Of a stretch of DNA of 64,000 bases, positions 42,275 through 50,606 are shown in pieces. How positions within the stretch are numbered: the stretch's first letter is position 1; each line of letters opens with the position of its first letter. A model generated the notes under the pieces. That model had not been told where the DNA came from and did no database searches. It saw only the letters and a program-made list of their open reading frames with translations. Origin of the DNA: a virus; the IMG/VR virus record IMGVR_UViG_3300032086_004020, positions 25,852 to 89,851 of that record; one strand, written 5' to 3'. Both the position numbers and the translations under genes were made by a program.

Positions 42275-43348
42275 TTACACCAAAAATAGCTCGTCATGTA
42301 TAATTTTAGAGGTGTTAGCCCAAGTTAATGCTGCTGCTGTATCTAATCCAGCTTTATTTGAGCGTATATTGTTCTTATAAACATATCTCATATGTTCGAC
42401 AATTTGCTCCATTTGCTTAACCCCTAGCTTTGCCCACTTTCCAGAACCATCAAACCAGATACCATCTACAGCGGGCTCTAATTCATCTACATCCACCAAA
42501 AAACTGTTGTCTTTATTGCAGTATGCTGTGTGAGCAGAATAATTAGTAGCAATTACAGGCTTATCCATAGCCATAGTTTCAGGTATCTCATTGTTCCACC
42601 CTTCTGCTCTAGAGATATAAAGCCCACAATCAGCTTGATAAATTACAGAAGCTACCTCAGAATGAGTTTTTAGTCTATCGAAACATTTAATTTTATCTCC
42701 TAGTTTACTTCCCGTGTATAGCTCTTGCCATTGTTGTATTTGTGCAGGCTGTAAGAATGGATTATGATTAACCATCCACAACTCAACATCATCATCCTTT
42801 GTAAAGGCTTCGTTAAATAGATGTACAAGGATGTCGTGACCTTTCCTAACTTCCCATTTGCCTATATTAATAAAGCGATATGTGGAGCCCTCACTTTTAG
42901 GAGGTTTTGTACTGATGTTGAATATGCTATGGTCTACACCCAATGGGCAGATTTTAATTTTAGATTCATCAATACCATGATTGGCAATAATTTTTTTAGA
43001 CCATTCACAAGTCGTAAACACAACATCAGCATGTTTTAGTCCTGCTACTTCTACTTCTTTAAGTTTGTCTATTTCGAAAAACGGAAAGACACCATATTTA
43101 CCATTCCCAATCCTACTAAACAGGTCGTGCATATGCCATATCTTTAAACACGGAGCACCTCTAGTATCTCCAGATATAGTGTTGTTTATATCTTCCTGCA
43201 AAAGTTTTCCGTCATTAGGATTTTCTAGAGATATATCACCTACGGGATAAACAGAAATGTCTGTTTTTTTTCTAATGTTTTTCCAAATGTTGGTAGAAGT
43301 AATACCATATCCGGTTGTATTGTTTATAGGCGCTAAAAAATTAATCAT
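42275..43348 (-). CDS. Glycosyltransferase family 1/4-like (GT-B)
   Basis: A 357-residue retaining GT-B transferase. The typical C-terminal donor domain has FINIGKWEVRKGHDILVHLFNEAF and, near the end, LYISRAEGWNNEIPETMAMDKPVIATNYS, the E-x7-E-type sugar nucleotide site. The N-terminal half holds KIWHMHDLF and CEWSKKIIANHG. It has an ATGA-type overlap with guaC. It may continue glycan work of the main island. Confidence 0.8.
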   Translation of the reverse strand: MINFLAPINNTTGYGITSTNIWKNIRKKTDISVYPVGDISLENPNDGKLLQEDINNTISGDTRGAPCLKIWHMHDLFSRIGNGKYGVFPFFEIDKLKEVEVAGLKHADVVFTTCEWSKKIIANHGIDESKIKICPLGVDHSIFNISTKPPKSEGSTYRFINIGKWEVRKGHDILVHLFNEAFTKDDDVELWMVNHNPFLQPAQIQQWQELYTGSKLGDKIKCFDRLKTHSEVASVIYQADCGLYISRAEGWNNEIPETMAMDKPVIATNYSAHTAYCNKDNSFLVDVDELEPAVDGIWFDGSGKWAKLGVKQMEQIVEHMRYVYKNNIRSNKAGLDTAAALTWANTSKIIHDELFLV

Positions 43349-44379
43349 GGATATATCCTATTGTGAGTATTGTTTACTTTAATAAATGTTGTATTCTTCC
43401 CCATGTCTTTTAAGTTTTTAGCACCAATGTATGTGCAACAACTTCTCAGACCTCCTAAAATATCTTGAATAGTATGTGACGTTTTACCCTTATATGGTAT
43501 TGTAACACATTTGCCCTCACTAGTTCTATAATCGGCAACTCCACCACTGTGTTTATCCATAGCCTGTTTGCTACTCATGCCATAAAATTTTAAAGAATGT
43601 TTTTCTTTATTCTCATTATAAATCCAATCACCATCACAACAATCGGTTCCAGCAAACATACCTCCAAGCATAACAAAATCAGAGTTAGCGCAAAATGCTT
43701 TACAAACATCAGCAGGTGTAGTACATCCACCATCACTGCAAACATGACCACCTACGCTATGAGCAGCATCAGCACACTCTATAATAGCAGAAAGTTGAGG
43801 GTATCCTATTCCAGTTTTTAGTCTAGTGGTACAAACACTACCTGACCCTATACCTATCTTGACTATATCCACCCCACCATGAAAGATCAACTCTTCTGTC
43901 ATTTCAGGAGTAACGACATTACCTGCCATAATAATAATATCAGGATACCACTCTCTAATTTTTTTAATTGTTGATACAAACTTTTCGTTATATCCGTTAG
44001 CTACATCAATACATAGATTGGGTTTCTTCTGTAGATTATCATATACAGAACTTAGTTTTTCCATATCAGGTTCTGATATACCCATAGAATAAAAAGCATA
44101 CTGTCTGGGAAATTCAAAATGATCTAATAGCTTTTTGGATTTGTAGTGTTTGTGCAAACAAGTTATGCAGTCGTAACCTGACAAAACCTTGTTCATACTA
44201 ATAGAACCTGTCGTATCCATGTTCGCTGCCATAATAGGGATACAATTTAATTCTCTATTAGAATGAGGGAATTTAAATACTCTGTTTAATTCTACCTGTG
44301 ATCTACTAGATATATTAGATCTTTTAGGTCTTATTAAAACATCACTAAAATCTAATTTTGTGTCTTCAGATATTTTCAC
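43345..44379 (-). CDS. guaC: GMP reductase
   Basis: Reduces GMP to IMP, the reverse step of guanylate synthesis. The 344-residue length matches E. coli GuaC (347). Visible motifs are LDFSDVLIRPKRS near residue 9, IPIMAANMDTTG, NLCIDVANGY, MAGNVVTPEM, VKIGIGSGSVCTTR with catalytic Cys183, SDGGCTTPADVCKAFCANSDFVMLGGMF and the KSSKQAM/ADYRTSEG flap. GMP reductase lacks the IMPDH CBS insert, as here. It overlaps the glycosyltransferase genes on both sides by 4 bases. Could rebalance purines for an AT-rich genome or supply GDP-sugar precursors; both are inferences. Confidence 0.9.
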   Translation of the reverse strand: MKISEDTKLDFSDVLIRPKRSNISSRSQVELNRVFKFPHSNRELNCIPIMAANMDTTGSISMNKVLSGYDCITCLHKHYKSKKLLDHFEFPRQYAFYSMGISEPDMEKLSSVYDNLQKKPNLCIDVANGYNEKFVSTIKKIREWYPDIIIMAGNVVTPEMTEELIFHGGVDIVKIGIGSGSVCTTRLKTGIGYPQLSAIIECADAAHSVGGHVCSDGGCTTPADVCKAFCANSDFVMLGGMFAGTDCCDGDWIYNENKEKHSLKFYGMSSKQAMDKHSGGVADYRTSEGKCVTIPYKGKTSHTIQDILGGLRSCCTYIGAKNLKDMGKNTTFIKVNNTHNRIYP

Positions 44380-45326
44380 AACTGAACCCCAACATACATA
44401 ACCATAGAGGGGTTTGCAAATATATTGAATTCATTGTTGTTATTTACCAAAATATCACCATGAAAAGTTACATGCTCACAATTAGATCCGTTATACCTAC
44501 CTGATAAATATTTGTCAGCTTTATATATACAGCAACCTCCAAAGGCACTATTGACTTTAATCGGTGGAGATCCAGGAAGGGGTAGCCACCATTGGAACCA
44601 ATACATAAGTCCTCTTGACTGAACATCTGCCCAATGGTTAAGTCTAAACGCCCAAGAGTCGTATCCTGTCAGTAATATGTCTTTAGACTTATATCCTTCA
44701 GTAAAATCTACACGCTTAAACAAAAAAGAGAATCCTGCAATAGCATCTACTTTGCTATTAGAAGCCAACCATCCCATACTGTTTAATATGCCATCAACTG
44801 ATAAATCCATAAAGTCTGTATCAATTACAATAACATAATCAACTTTATCTTGTAGAGATTTTACATAGTCCTGACATTTATTTCTGGCATGAGCCATATT
44901 TTCTGTTCTAACTGTGGACGTAGATAAAGGTAAATACGGAGTCCCTCTTTCTTCAGACTCTATTGTTGCATTGTTTTTGCCTTCTGCCCATTGGTTTAAA
45001 ACCTCTACAGTATTATCCTCTGAATCGTTTTCATATGTATAGAAATATACCTTTTTAAATAAGGGCTCTACATCATCTGAAAGCATTTTTAGATTTCTGC
45101 TTAAAGCATCTGCTGAATTTCTAGATATACTAACAATAGCGACAGCGCTATCGTTCGCTAGCTTTTTGCCAGATTCAATCATACTGAGATACTGAGTATG
45201 AAATTCAGTAAGAATATTGTCAGTGTGCATCTTTTCAAAAAAAGACTCGACACTTTTTTCTTTCGTCAACTTGTGAGCTTGATCTAAATCTCTGAGTTTC
45301 TCTTTATCGGTTATAAAATCAGACAT
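44376..45326 (-). CDS. Glycosyltransferase (CAP59/mannosyltransferase-like, GT-A)
   Basis: A 316-residue protein. AVAIVSISRNSADALSRNL opens the fold, and YVIVIDTDFMDLSVDGI near residue 165 carries the DTD metal site. RENMAHARNKCQDYV-type residues precede it, as in CAP59-like mannosyltransferases. A conserved SAFGGCCIYKADKYLSG follows. It has an ATGA overlap with guaC (44376-44379) and 8 bases with the 45319 gene. Confidence 0.65.
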   Translation of the reverse strand: MSDFITDKEKLRDLDQAHKLTKEKSVESFFEKMHTDNILTEFHTQYLSMIESGKKLANDSAVAIVSISRNSADALSRNLKMLSDDVEPLFKKVYFYTYENDSEDNTVEVLNQWAEGKNNATIESEERGTPYLPLSTSTVRTENMAHARNKCQDYVKSLQDKVDYVIVIDTDFMDLSVDGILNSMGWLASNSKVDAIAGFSFLFKRVDFTEGYKSKDILLTGYDSWAFRLNHWADVQSRGLMYWFQWWLPLPGSPPIKVNSAFGGCCIYKADKYLSGRYNGSNCEHVTFHGDILVNNNNEFNIFANPSMVMYVGVQL

Positions 45327-45852
45327 AATTAAAAAAGCACCATCTTTCCGTAAGTTCTAAAGACATATTGTTATTTATATCTGTCAGATATTCTTGCACC
45401 TCTGACCATTCACTAAAAATCATGTTATGGGGTATTGTGCCGAATAGCCAATCAGGAGTCTTCTTCTTACCCTGAACAATATGTATAATAATTGGCTTCT
45501 TTTGTCTATTAGCCCAAAAGATTTCTTCCAGAGTTCCGCATGGGTGAGTATCAATATCTAAATTTACTATTAAAAAATCACTGACATCCACCATTCTTAG
45601 GTCTACACTTCTGATACCTCTCATTAACTCTGAAAGCTCATCATACTTTCCTGCTTTCTTTAACTCTCTTTTGTGTCTAACAACAGAATCGTCTTCTACA
45701 CCTAAATTAGTGGGTTTTTTAAGAGGATTAAAAACTTCTACGCCTAAAGATTCCAAGAAAGGTGTGATGAAATCTCTCCACTGACTACCTCTGTCCGGCA
45801 CTCTATCTATAGCACCAGCCAAATAACATCTTTGCTTATAAAGTCTTTTCAT
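45319..45852 (-). CDS. Nucleoside 2-deoxyribosyltransferase-like protein
   Basis: About 177 residues from the ATG at 45852 (an in-frame GTG at 45855 is also possible). CYLAGAIDRVPDRGSQWRD near the start and HPCGTLEEIFWANRQKKPII fit the NDT fold that exchanges bases on deoxyribose or cleaves nucleotides. The catalytic Glu of the NDT family would lie in DTHPCGTLEE. Some relatives instead act on signalling nucleotides. It neighbours a macro-domain protein, so nucleotide salvage or signal cleavage are both open. Confidence 0.65.
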   Translation of the reverse strand: MKRLYKQRCYLAGAIDRVPDRGSQWRDFITPFLESLGVEVFNPLKKPTNLGVEDDSVVRHKRELKKAGKYDELSELMRGIRSVDLRMVDVSDFLIVNLDIDTHPCGTLEEIFWANRQKKPIIIHIVQGKKKTPDWLFGTIPHNMIFSEWSEVQEYLTDINNNMSLELTERWCFFNYV

Positions 45853-45854
45853 CA

Positions 45855-46016
45855 CTAGTCCATATACAGAAAAACTATATTGTCTTTAGATGGCTCTGCG
45901 GATGGCAGCTTACCTTCTCTTGTCATCTTAATATTATTCCTACCCTGCTGTATTCCACACCAAGAGCAATACAAAACAACCAATATAAAACTTATTTCAA
46001 ACATTTGTTGGCTCAT
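45855..46016 (-). CDS. Small membrane protein
   Basis: About 53 residues from an ATG at 46016. One hydrophobic helix (FEISFILVVLYCSWCGI) followed by a basic, then acidic tail. It overlaps the macro-domain gene by 20 bases; a longer frame to 46052 would overlap by 56. The NDT-like gene starts just after its stop. No family recognised. Confidence 0.4.
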   Translation of the reverse strand: MSQQMFEISFILVVLYCSWCGIQQGRNNIKMTREGKLPSAEPSKDNIVFLYMD

Positions 46017-46524
46017 AAATAAAACATGAAAAATCTCTTGCCCAAATATCATTAATTAAATTACTGATAGTCTTCCAATCGCCTCCCGCAAATCCCGTGC
46101 CGAATTTTGGTGAATGGATTTGTATTTTTTTATCTGTGTTGTTAGCTAAAATTTTTGCCTGTGCTCTAATCTGCAGCATACAGGTAGCTAATGCTCCGTA
46201 ATCCAACATCCTATTATACTTATTCCTACTGTGTTTGCAATACATATTTGCGCAAATAATTTGATTTTTATTTTCATTTATACTCACTGGTATAAATTGG
46301 ATATTCCCTAATCTATTTTTGGTAGAAATATCTATATTGTCTTTTACTATGGGAAATTTTTGATATAAAATATTAGAAAATTTAGAATTGTTATTTGTAG
46401 TAACACCTATTGCATTTGGTATGATCACGGTAATATCATGGGTATTATTTATATTTTGTGCAATAACATAGAACATATCTTTCTTAGAGATAAAGTACTT
46501 ATTGTCATTATGCTTTAATTTCAT
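45997..46524 (-). CDS. Macro-domain protein (ADP-ribose binding)
   Basis: A 175-residue protein with a macro-domain C-terminal half. KIQIHSPKFGTGFAGGDWKTIS near residue 142 matches the substrate loop of Appr-1"-p phosphatases (family pattern: P-x-I/F-G-x-G-x-A-G-G-x-W). DYGALATCMLQIRAQAKIL precedes it. Such proteins bind or hydrolyse ADP-ribose derivatives, and a phage could use them against ADP-ribosylation or TIR/NADase defences. N-terminal half is less typical. Confidence 0.7.
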   Translation of the reverse strand: MKLKHNDNKYFISKKDMFYVIAQNINNTHDITVIIPNAIGVTTNNNSKFSNILYQKFPIVKDNIDISTKNRLGNIQFIPVSINENKNQIICANMYCKHSRNKYNRMLDYGALATCMLQIRAQAKILANNTDKKIQIHSPKFGTGFAGGDWKTISNLINDIWARDFSCFIYEPTNV

Positions 46525-46525
46525 T

Positions 46526-46774
46526 TTACCATTTTCCTAGAGGGCATTTTTGATCGGCCCAAGCTAACTTATTCATAAATTCTTTCTTCTTAGATATGTT
46601 GCATCCACACTCAGAACATTCCATAAGGGGTAAGTTTTTAGTGTCAAAAGAATCACAGTCATAACATATCTGAAATCTAGTATTGATAGTAAACTGAGTC
46701 GCTTTAGGCATCCCCTTGGAGGTATGCTTAAATAAAGATACAGCAAAGTTTTTTATCTTCCTGAAAATTGTCAC
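46526..46774 (-). CDS. Small zinc-binding phage protein
   Basis: An 82-residue protein. It has CYDCDSF, MECSECGCNI and a terminal KCPLGKW, forming a probable zinc site of four or five cysteines. The CP-x-GKW ending is common in short phage proteins of unknown role. One base separates it from the macro gene; it overlaps the 46771 gene by 4 bases. Confidence 0.6.
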   Translation of the reverse strand: MTIFRKIKNFAVSLFKHTSKGMPKATQFTINTRFQICYDCDSFDTKNLPLMECSECGCNISKKKEFMNKLAWADQKCPLGKW

Positions 46775-46959
46775 TTATAATATTCCCGCCACTCTTTCCA
46801 CAATTCGTCTTGACACATATCTATTTTTCTGTGTTTAAAATCGTGCTTTTGATGCCTAATGTTTTTAGACTCAATAGTGTCTATATTCCTCTTCTTAATC
46901 TTTACAGTAGTTTGTTTTCTTACACTCTTACTTTCTTCGATTTCTTTCATTTCTTTCAT
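46771..46959 (-). CDS. Small basic protein
   Basis: A 62-residue, highly charged protein (VRKQTTVKIKKRNIDTIESKN). A GGAAAGAA leader serves as ribosome site. It is the first gene after the promoter at 46978-47006, which makes it and the macro/NDT genes behind it likely early genes. Function unknown. Confidence 0.5.
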   Translation of the reverse strand: MKEMKEIEESKSVRKQTTVKIKKRNIDTIESKNIRHQKHDFKHRKIDMCQDELWKEWREYYK

Positions 46960-46977
46960 TTCTTTCCTCAGTACCTT

Positions 46978-47006
46978 ATTCTATACTAGCCAACACCAAA
47001 AGTCAA
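46978..47006 (-). promoter_or_regulatory. Sigma-70-type promoter, probable early promoter
   Basis: Minus strand: TTGACT at 47001-47006, exactly 17 bases, then TAGAAT at 46978-46983. Both hexamers match consensus at five of six positions. It drives the 46771-46959 gene and probably the genes behind it. Confidence 0.75.
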
Positions 47007-47050
47007 GTCTATTTTAAAATTTATTTACTTGACAACGCAATGCTTGAGTA

Positions 47051-47965
47051 TTATATATTATGCAGGTGGTGAGGTTTAATAGGGTGTAAAATCCCATATC
47101 CCTCATATCTCTTTTGTCCTGAATACATTGGGTTGGTTAAACTTTGGCAAGTTTGCTGGAAAGCACTGACTAATTCAAATCTACTTAACCTTCTGCCTGC
47201 ACAAGACATAGCCAAGGCTGCACAGCCAACTGCAAATGGATTACTCATGCTTGTACCACTTAATTTAGCATACCTGTTATTGGGAACACAACTAAGTATA
47301 TCTTTTCCGGGTGCTAAAAAATCTAAAGTATTACCACTACAACTAAAATTAGTCCTTTTAAAGTCTATATCTATAGCCGCTATACTTATTGTAGAAGAGT
47401 ATTTAGCAGGATACATAATATCTGTTGCTGGGCCACTATTGCCTGCTGCACAGAATATAGCACAACCTTTAGAAGAAGCATAATTTACTGCTCTTTCTAA
47501 GTGTAAAGAATTCACGGGACTACCTAAGCTCATTGTAATTATATCAGCCCCATTATCAGCAGCCCATATCAATCCTTTGCAAATACCTTTGAGGCTACCA
47601 GAACCATCATCACCCAATCCTTTGATGGGCATGATTTTAGCTTTTGGTGATACTCCCACCATACCTAAACTATTATCGCTTGCTGCTATTGTACCGGCTA
47701 CATGAGTACCATGACAGTTACGGTCTATAGGAGCCTGTCCTTCTTCTATAAAGTTATAACCATCTATTAAATTTCTTTTTAAATCATCGTGGTTAAGATC
47801 GCATCCAGTATCAATGACAGCAATCTTGACACCTTCTCCCATACTGTATTTCCAATATTTTTGTATTTCAAATTTCTGAATTTCCCAACCATAAAATTGA
47901 CCCGTCTTTGAGTCTAAACCGAAAACATCTTCTCTAATATACGGGAATAATTTAACTTTGCGCAT
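47051..47965 (-). CDS. Subtilisin-like serine protease (S8)
   Basis: A 304-residue subtilase. The triad is Asp52 in IAVIDTGCDL, His85 in NCHGTHVAG, and Ser239 in LSGTSMSNP. No signal peptide is predicted and the first 40 residues are too short for a standard inhibitory propeptide; they do not look like one. It overlaps the trypsin-like gene by 14 bases, so the two may be translated together. Could mature a structural protein, degrade host proteins, or act after lysis. Confidence 0.88.
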   Translation of the reverse strand: MRKVKLFPYIREDVFGLDSKTGQFYGWEIQKFEIQKYWKYSMGEGVKIAVIDTGCDLNHDDLKRNLIDGYNFIEEGQAPIDRNCHGTHVAGTIAASDNSLGMVGVSPKAKIMPIKGLGDDGSGSLKGICKGLIWAADNGADIITMSLGSPVNSLHLERAVNYASSKGCAIFCAAGNSGPATDIMYPAKYSSTISIAAIDIDFKRTNFSCSGNTLDFLAPGKDILSCVPNNRYAKLSGTSMSNPFAVGCAALAMSCAGRRLSRFELVSAFQQTCQSLTNPMYSGQKRYEGYGILHPIKPHHLHNI

Positions 47966-48728
47966 CTTTTATAATCTCTTCTAAAAGTTTTTGTGTTTTA
48001 ATTATCCATTCAGCATAATCGCTTATTCTTGTACTACACCCTACGTCGCCAAAATCAGAGTCACTTCTACCATCAGTTGCATATACATAAGAATTTATAC
48101 CTGCAATTTTTTTATCTATAAATAAACCACCGCCACTATCTCCTGGCGATATTAAAAATTCTAATGTTGTTTTGGGTTCTGTATGAACAGAATAGGTTAA
48201 ACAATTATCATCAATAGCATCTATAACATTTGATCCTGCTCGTCTTTTGTTATCGAAAGTGGTTGTAGAAAATCCACTATTAAAGTCTCCATGATACCCA
48301 TAGCCAGCTAATCCACAGACCTTACTCTTTTCATCTTGTTTGGTATATAATTCTGGATAATAATCTAACTTTAGTGGTCTTTGTAATCTAGCTATGGCAA
48401 TGTCATGCTTGCCCATAACCTTGCTATCATAATCAATATGAACAGCTACTATAGAACAAGGATATGCTTTACCTTTATACAAAACATGCTGGCTGATAGA
48501 GCCTGTGACTACATGAGCAGCAGTCAATATGTAATATTCATCTATAACAACACAGGATGCTCTAAACTGAGTATTTAATTGATCTCCTAAAACACCCACA
48601 AGAGGTAAGACACATTCATATTTTTCGCCATACTCTACATATTTAGAGTCTGCAACAGTAGGGTCGATAGTGCCAGCTTCAACCCAAAAGGGCATAAAGA
48701 CAAGAAGGATGGCTATAAGGTATTTCAT
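47952..48728 (-). CDS. Secreted trypsin-like serine protease (S1)
   Basis: A 258-residue S1 protease. An N-terminal signal peptide is visible (YLIAILLVFMPFWVEAG). The triad is His72 in LTAAHVV, Asp109 in KHDIAIARL, and Ser198 in SPGDSGGGLF. Cysteines suggest disulfides. Secreted trypsin-type proteases are rare in phages; the paired subtilase and this one could attack envelope or S-layer-like proteins. It sits 12 bases from the HNH gene upstream. Confidence 0.85.
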   Translation of the reverse strand: MKYLIAILLVFMPFWVEAGTIDPTVADSKYVEYGEKYECVLPLVGVLGDQLNTQFRASCVVIDEYYILTAAHVVTGSISQHVLYKGKAYPCSIVAVHIDYDSKVMGKHDIAIARLQRPLKLDYYPELYTKQDEKSKVCGLAGYGYHGDFNSGFSTTTFDNKRRAGSNVIDAIDDNCLTYSVHTEPKTTLEFLISPGDSGGGLFIDKKIAGINSYVYATDGRSDSDFGDVGCSTRISDYAEWIIKTQKLLEEIIKDAQS

Positions 48729-48740
48729 ATAATACCCCTT

Positions 48741-49052
48741 TCATTTAAAGGGTTTTCTCTTTACCTTATGGTAATACACCTTTGAGTCTTCTATTACATT
48801 TACATTCCAGCTTTTATAATTCATAAGATGACCAAACATAAAGTGACAGTATTTATCGCATAGCGTTATAAGATTATCTGGATCAAGTTCTTTTGACGGG
48901 TCTAAATGTACTGGAACTATATGATGAACTTCCGGCTTTTTACAAGAACCACACGCTTGGCAACAAGGCTGGTTTGCTATATGTTGTTTTCTAAGTGCTG
49001 ACCAGCCGGGACTCCTGACAGCATATCTGACTTCTTTTTTAAACGGCCACAT
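48741..49052 (-). CDS. HNH endonuclease (small)
   Basis: A 103-residue protein with a compact HNH fold: CCQACGSCKKPEVHHIVPVHL, then NLITLCDKYCHFMFGH. The cysteines, HH pair and final His form the metal site. SPGWSALRKQHIANQP ahead of it is the usual lead-in. Likely a homing or packaging-associated nuclease. One base separates it from thyX. Confidence 0.8.
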   Translation of the reverse strand: MWPFKKEVRYAVRSPGWSALRKQHIANQPCCQACGSCKKPEVHHIVPVHLDPSKELDPDNLITLCDKYCHFMFGHLMNYKSWNVNVIEDSKVYYHKVKRKPFK

Positions 49053-49053
49053 T

Positions 49054-49695
49054 TTACCAACCTAATGCTTGAGATATAATTGGGAACTGCTCCACAAAAA
49101 TATCTTTACACCGATTAGCTATATCCATGTGTTCTTTTTGGGTTCCGTTTGCTGTTCTAAGTTGCATGTAGTGCATCCACGACCTCACGCTACCACTCAT
49201 ATATAAACGTGTGGGGGTAGCTAAGGGTAAAACAAAACGAGCGCATTCTTTGGCTATTCCATCTGTGAGCATGTCGTCATACATAGCTTTAGATTTTGCA
49301 AAATGCTCTCTCATCAAAGCATTGTATTTAACAATCATCTCTTGATCTATATCATCAATACTATTTTGTCGATTCTTATTGTCTTGCGATCTTAATTTAG
49401 GTAGAGGAATCTCTTGCCCTAAATGGCTGGCATCAGCATATCTCTGACTAAACTCTTGAAAGGTAAAACTTCTATGTCTCAATACTTGTGCAGCAATACC
49501 TCTGTTAGTATTAATTTCAAGAGTCATAAATGCCATTTCAAATATAGACCAGTGCTGATGATCTATACAGTATTTTAATAATTTAGATATATTTTCATTA
49601 TCTTGATTGTTAGGATTTGATACTCTTGCACAATAAGCTATATTTTTTTCTGCATCTGGAGTCACACTCACTAATTTAGCACTATGTATTTTCAT
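49054..49695 (-). CDS. thyX: Flavin-dependent thymidylate synthase
   Basis: Makes dTMP from dUMP using FAD and methylene-tetrahydrofolate. The 213-residue length is standard. The ThyX motif RHRSFTFQEFSQRY is at residues 73-86, followed by FVLPLATPTRLYMSGSVRSW and the C-terminal HMDIANRCKDIF. With dCMP deaminase and dNMP kinase it completes dTTP supply. It overlaps the small membrane protein gene upstream by 14 bases. Confidence 0.93.
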   Translation of the reverse strand: MKIHSAKLVSVTPDAEKNIAYCARVSNPNNQDNENISKLLKYCIDHQHWSIFEMAFMTLEINTNRGIAAQVLRHRSFTFQEFSQRYADASHLGQEIPLPKLRSQDNKNRQNSIDDIDQEMIVKYNALMREHFAKSKAMYDDMLTDGIAKECARFVLPLATPTRLYMSGSVRSWMHYMQLRTANGTQKEHMDIANRCKDIFVEQFPIISQALGW

Positions 49696-49849
49696 TTTTA
49701 TTCCACCACTTTACTAATTTATCCCATACTGGCTTAAAGAAAAACAATACAATGTAAGCAACAACTGCCTCTATTGCTTTTCCTATGATTGTACTCATAG
49801 TAATAGATTGCTTTTTAATCGGCTTATCATCACCAAGATGATCTTTCAT
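49682..49849 (-). CDS. Small membrane protein (55 residues)
   Basis: Short frame from the ATG at 49849 to TAG at 49682. The sequence begins MKDHLGDDKPIKKQ and has one hydrophobic helix (IIGKAIEAVVAYIVLFFF) and a basic, Trp-rich tail (VWDKLVKWWNK). It overlaps thyX by 14 bases and the 49830 gene by 20, which fits translational coupling. No clear ribosome site seen. Confidence 0.5.
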   Translation of the reverse strand: MKDHLGDDKPIKKQSITMSTIIGKAIEAVVAYIVLFFFKPVWDKLVKWWNKNENT

Positions 49850-50093
49850 AATTTATTTCTTTCTGTAGTTGTTCTTGAGCATATCTTTTTTGATGTTCTA
49901 CATGCTTGTTGTCTGTAATATCATTGTAGATATTCATGGCAATTTTACTCAAGCTATTTGTAGTACCATGTCTTGCAGGATCATCCAATAATTTCCACTC
50001 ATAATTATAAGGATTAGCTTCGTCACCAGACTTCTCTCTGTCAACTTTATATCCCTTGTCCTTAGCCCACTTTTTTATATTAGTCCAATTCAT
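49830..50093 (-). CDS. Unknown small protein
   Basis: An 87-residue soluble protein, polar and basic (WTNIKKWAKDKGYKVDREK). It has an ATGA overlap with the 50090 gene. No known family. The WxxIxxWAxxKGYKV opening resembles small phage proteins. Confidence 0.5.
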   Translation of the reverse strand: MNWTNIKKWAKDKGYKVDREKSGDEANPYNYEWKLLDDPARHGTTNSLSKIAMNIYNDITDNKHVEHQKRYAQEQLQKEINYERSSW

Positions 50094-50386
50094 TTCTTAT
50101 AACTCCTAGTATCAGCATCATACTCCTGTATATCCTTATCATATCTTTTCCATGCTTCCATGTGTTTAACGGCAATTATTTGTTTTTCTTGTTTTAATTG
50201 CTGTTTCATCTGCCAATCAATTAAATCGTAAAGATCATTAACATGCCCTCTTATTTCTTGGTTGCCCACACCATCAAGTACTTGAGATATTCTTTGCCTA
50301 ACTTCTGGCTGGAAACAAGCATACTTTAAAGGCATCTTGTCCTTCTTGCTCATTTGTTTATATTCTTCAGACTGTTTGGAGGTCAT
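50090..50386 (-). CDS. Unknown small protein
   Basis: A 98-residue, charged helical protein (MSKKDKMPLKYACFQPEVRQ, RISQVLDGVGNQEIRGHVND). It overlaps the upstream 50367 gene by 20 bases. Unrecognised. Confidence 0.5.
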   Translation of the reverse strand: MTSKQSEEYKQMSKKDKMPLKYACFQPEVRQRISQVLDGVGNQEIRGHVNDLYDLIDWQMKQQLKQEKQIIAVKHMEAWKRYDKDIQEYDADTRSYKK

Positions 50387-50606
50387 TCTTTAATCTTTCA
50401 TAGGACTTCAAAGCATCTTGTAGACAAGAAATTAGTTTAAACAACTCCATGCTTTGAGTGTTAGTAATATCTTCAATAGTATCAAACTCATCTATCATAT
50501 GTTTAATGATATTATTATATCCCACTATCTTTGCAAAATCTTTAATCTGATTCTTAACATTAAGATATTCTAATTCTTTTCTATCTTTATTTGATAATTT
50601 AGGCAT
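50367..50606 (-). CDS. Unknown small protein
   Basis: About 79 residues from the ATG at 50606, with AAGAAGG ahead of it; a longer frame to 50639 has no better site. Helical and acidic (FDTIEDITNTQSMELFKLIS). It overlaps the next upstream gene by 8 bases. Function unknown. Confidence 0.5.
   Translation of the reverse strand: MPKLSNKDRKELEYLNVKNQIKDFAKIVGYNNIIKHMIDEFDTIEDITNTQSMELFKLISCLQDALKSYERLKNDLQTV

Noticed and set aside
41838-42380. 180-codon plus-strand frame
   Set aside because: It is opposite two well-supported minus-strand genes and its protein is hydrophobic low-complexity antisense translation.
47029-47057. Plus-strand TTGACA, 17 bases, TATATA
   Set aside because: The -10 is weak and no plus-strand gene follows; it faces the 3' end of the subtilisin gene. 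An antisense transcript cannot be excluded.
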